5,957 nucleotides of DNA from Clostridia bacterium (GTDB taxonomy: Bacteria > Bacillota > Clostridia > Oscillospirales > Ruminococcaceae). Numbering within the stretch: position 1 is the first letter of the stretch; each line of letters starts with the position of its first letter. This document shows, piece by piece, positions 5,633-5,957 of this stretch. The translations under genes were made by a program, and so were the position numbers. The DNA is taken from the NCBI GenBank assembly GCA_003246805.1, contig QKDG01000124.1:1-5957 (forward strand). Direction: 5' to 3'. A model generated the notes under the pieces. The model worked only from the letters and a program-made list of their open reading frames with translations. It was not told where the DNA came from and ran no database searches.

Positions 5633-5957
5633 TTATATTAGTTCTTTATCTGTTAGTACGTTTTTAAAAATTTCCTGTTTATTTTCGTTTAACAAAGCCT
5701 GATCTGCTTGAAAAATCCCATATCCATTTGCTACTATCGTATATATTTCATCGGCTTGCTTATTTAAAATAATAACATATTCATTTCCTGTTTTAAGTTT
5801 ATAATCATAAGTAGTTTTATAAGAGATATATTTTTTGTTTTGTTCTTCTTGGCTTAATGTATTCAATTCCATTTTTTTGACTGATGCTTCATCAAGTGAT
5901 TTTATTAAATCTGATATTTTAATATCGCCACCACTCAAATATACTGTAACTGTTCCT
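5633..5957 (-). CDS. C-terminal part of an unrecognised protein (5' end beyond the window)
   Basis: The frame ends with TAA at 5635-5633 and stays open to the window edge, giving at least 108 residues. A TTG at 5938 could be read as a start, but the codons before it continue in frame (GTVTVY then LSGGD) and no ribosome site precedes it, so this is taken as an internal Leu of a longer protein. The visible part is hydrophilic, with a helical Lys/Glu-rich stretch (SDLIKSLDEASVKK) and then a strand-rich section (YDYKLKTGNEYVIILNK, EIYTIVANGYGIFQ). The layout of 'G.EYVIILNK...YTIV..GYGIF' resembles C-terminal regions of uncharacterised secreted or lipoprotein-like proteins of Firmicutes, but that is an impression, not an identification. 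There is no transmembrane segment or catalytic motif in the visible part. Confidence 0.6.
   Translation of the reverse strand, partial: GTVTVYLSGGDIKISDLIKSLDEASVKKMELNTLSQEEQNKKYISYKTTYDYKLKTGNEYVIILNKQADEIYTIVANGYGIFQADQALLNENKQEIFKNVLTDKELI

Noticed and set aside
5936..5938. TTG as the start of the right-edge gene
   Set aside because: The frame remains open upstream with plausible strand-forming residues and there is no ribosome site, so the codon is read as an internal Leu.

Overview
The window looks like chromosomal DNA from a low-GC member of the Firmicutes, most likely class Clostridia. The evidence is the AT-rich sequence, strong Shine-Dalgarno sites, sigma-A-type promoters, a CIRCE/HrcA heat-shock operator and the style of the encoded proteins. 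A Ruminococcus/Oscillospiraceae-like source is a guess; nothing in the window fixes genus. There are no rRNA or tRNA genes, CRISPR arrays, transposase genes or phage genes.

Layout: three genes read rightward. trmB (61-735, tRNA m7G46 methyltransferase) is followed by a membrane-anchored VanY-type D,D-carboxypeptidase gene (829-1797) and by htpG (1932-3818, Hsp90). Each of the last two has its own recognisable promoter, so this is co-orientation rather than a clear operon. htpG sits behind a textbook CIRCE element (core 1875-1901, perfect arms extending to 1869-1907), which places it under HrcA control. glyA (5274-4021, serine hydroxymethyltransferase) reads leftward, convergent with htpG, from a strong promoter at 5335-5307. 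At the right edge is the C-terminal part of an unrecognised protein, also leftward (5957-5633), cut by the window end.

The coding genes are ordinary housekeeping or stress genes and are not functionally linked to each other. The unusual material is intergenic. The htpG-glyA gap (3819-4020) carries two homologous palindromes, 144 bp apart, whose differences all preserve pairing in plus-strand RNA. Between them is a segment that matches, in inverted orientation, a GC-rich element on the far side of glyA (about 5521-5585). glyA is therefore flanked by two inverted copies of a roughly 65-bp dispersed-type repeat. The right copy contains a strong GC hairpin and runs into a promoter-like sequence that would fire antisense to the partial gene. 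One protein-level oddity is that TrmB has Cys129-Pro-Tyr where the family normally has Asp-Pro-Trp.

No complete new biological system is visible. The repeat pair and the paired palindromes are the best candidates for follow-up.
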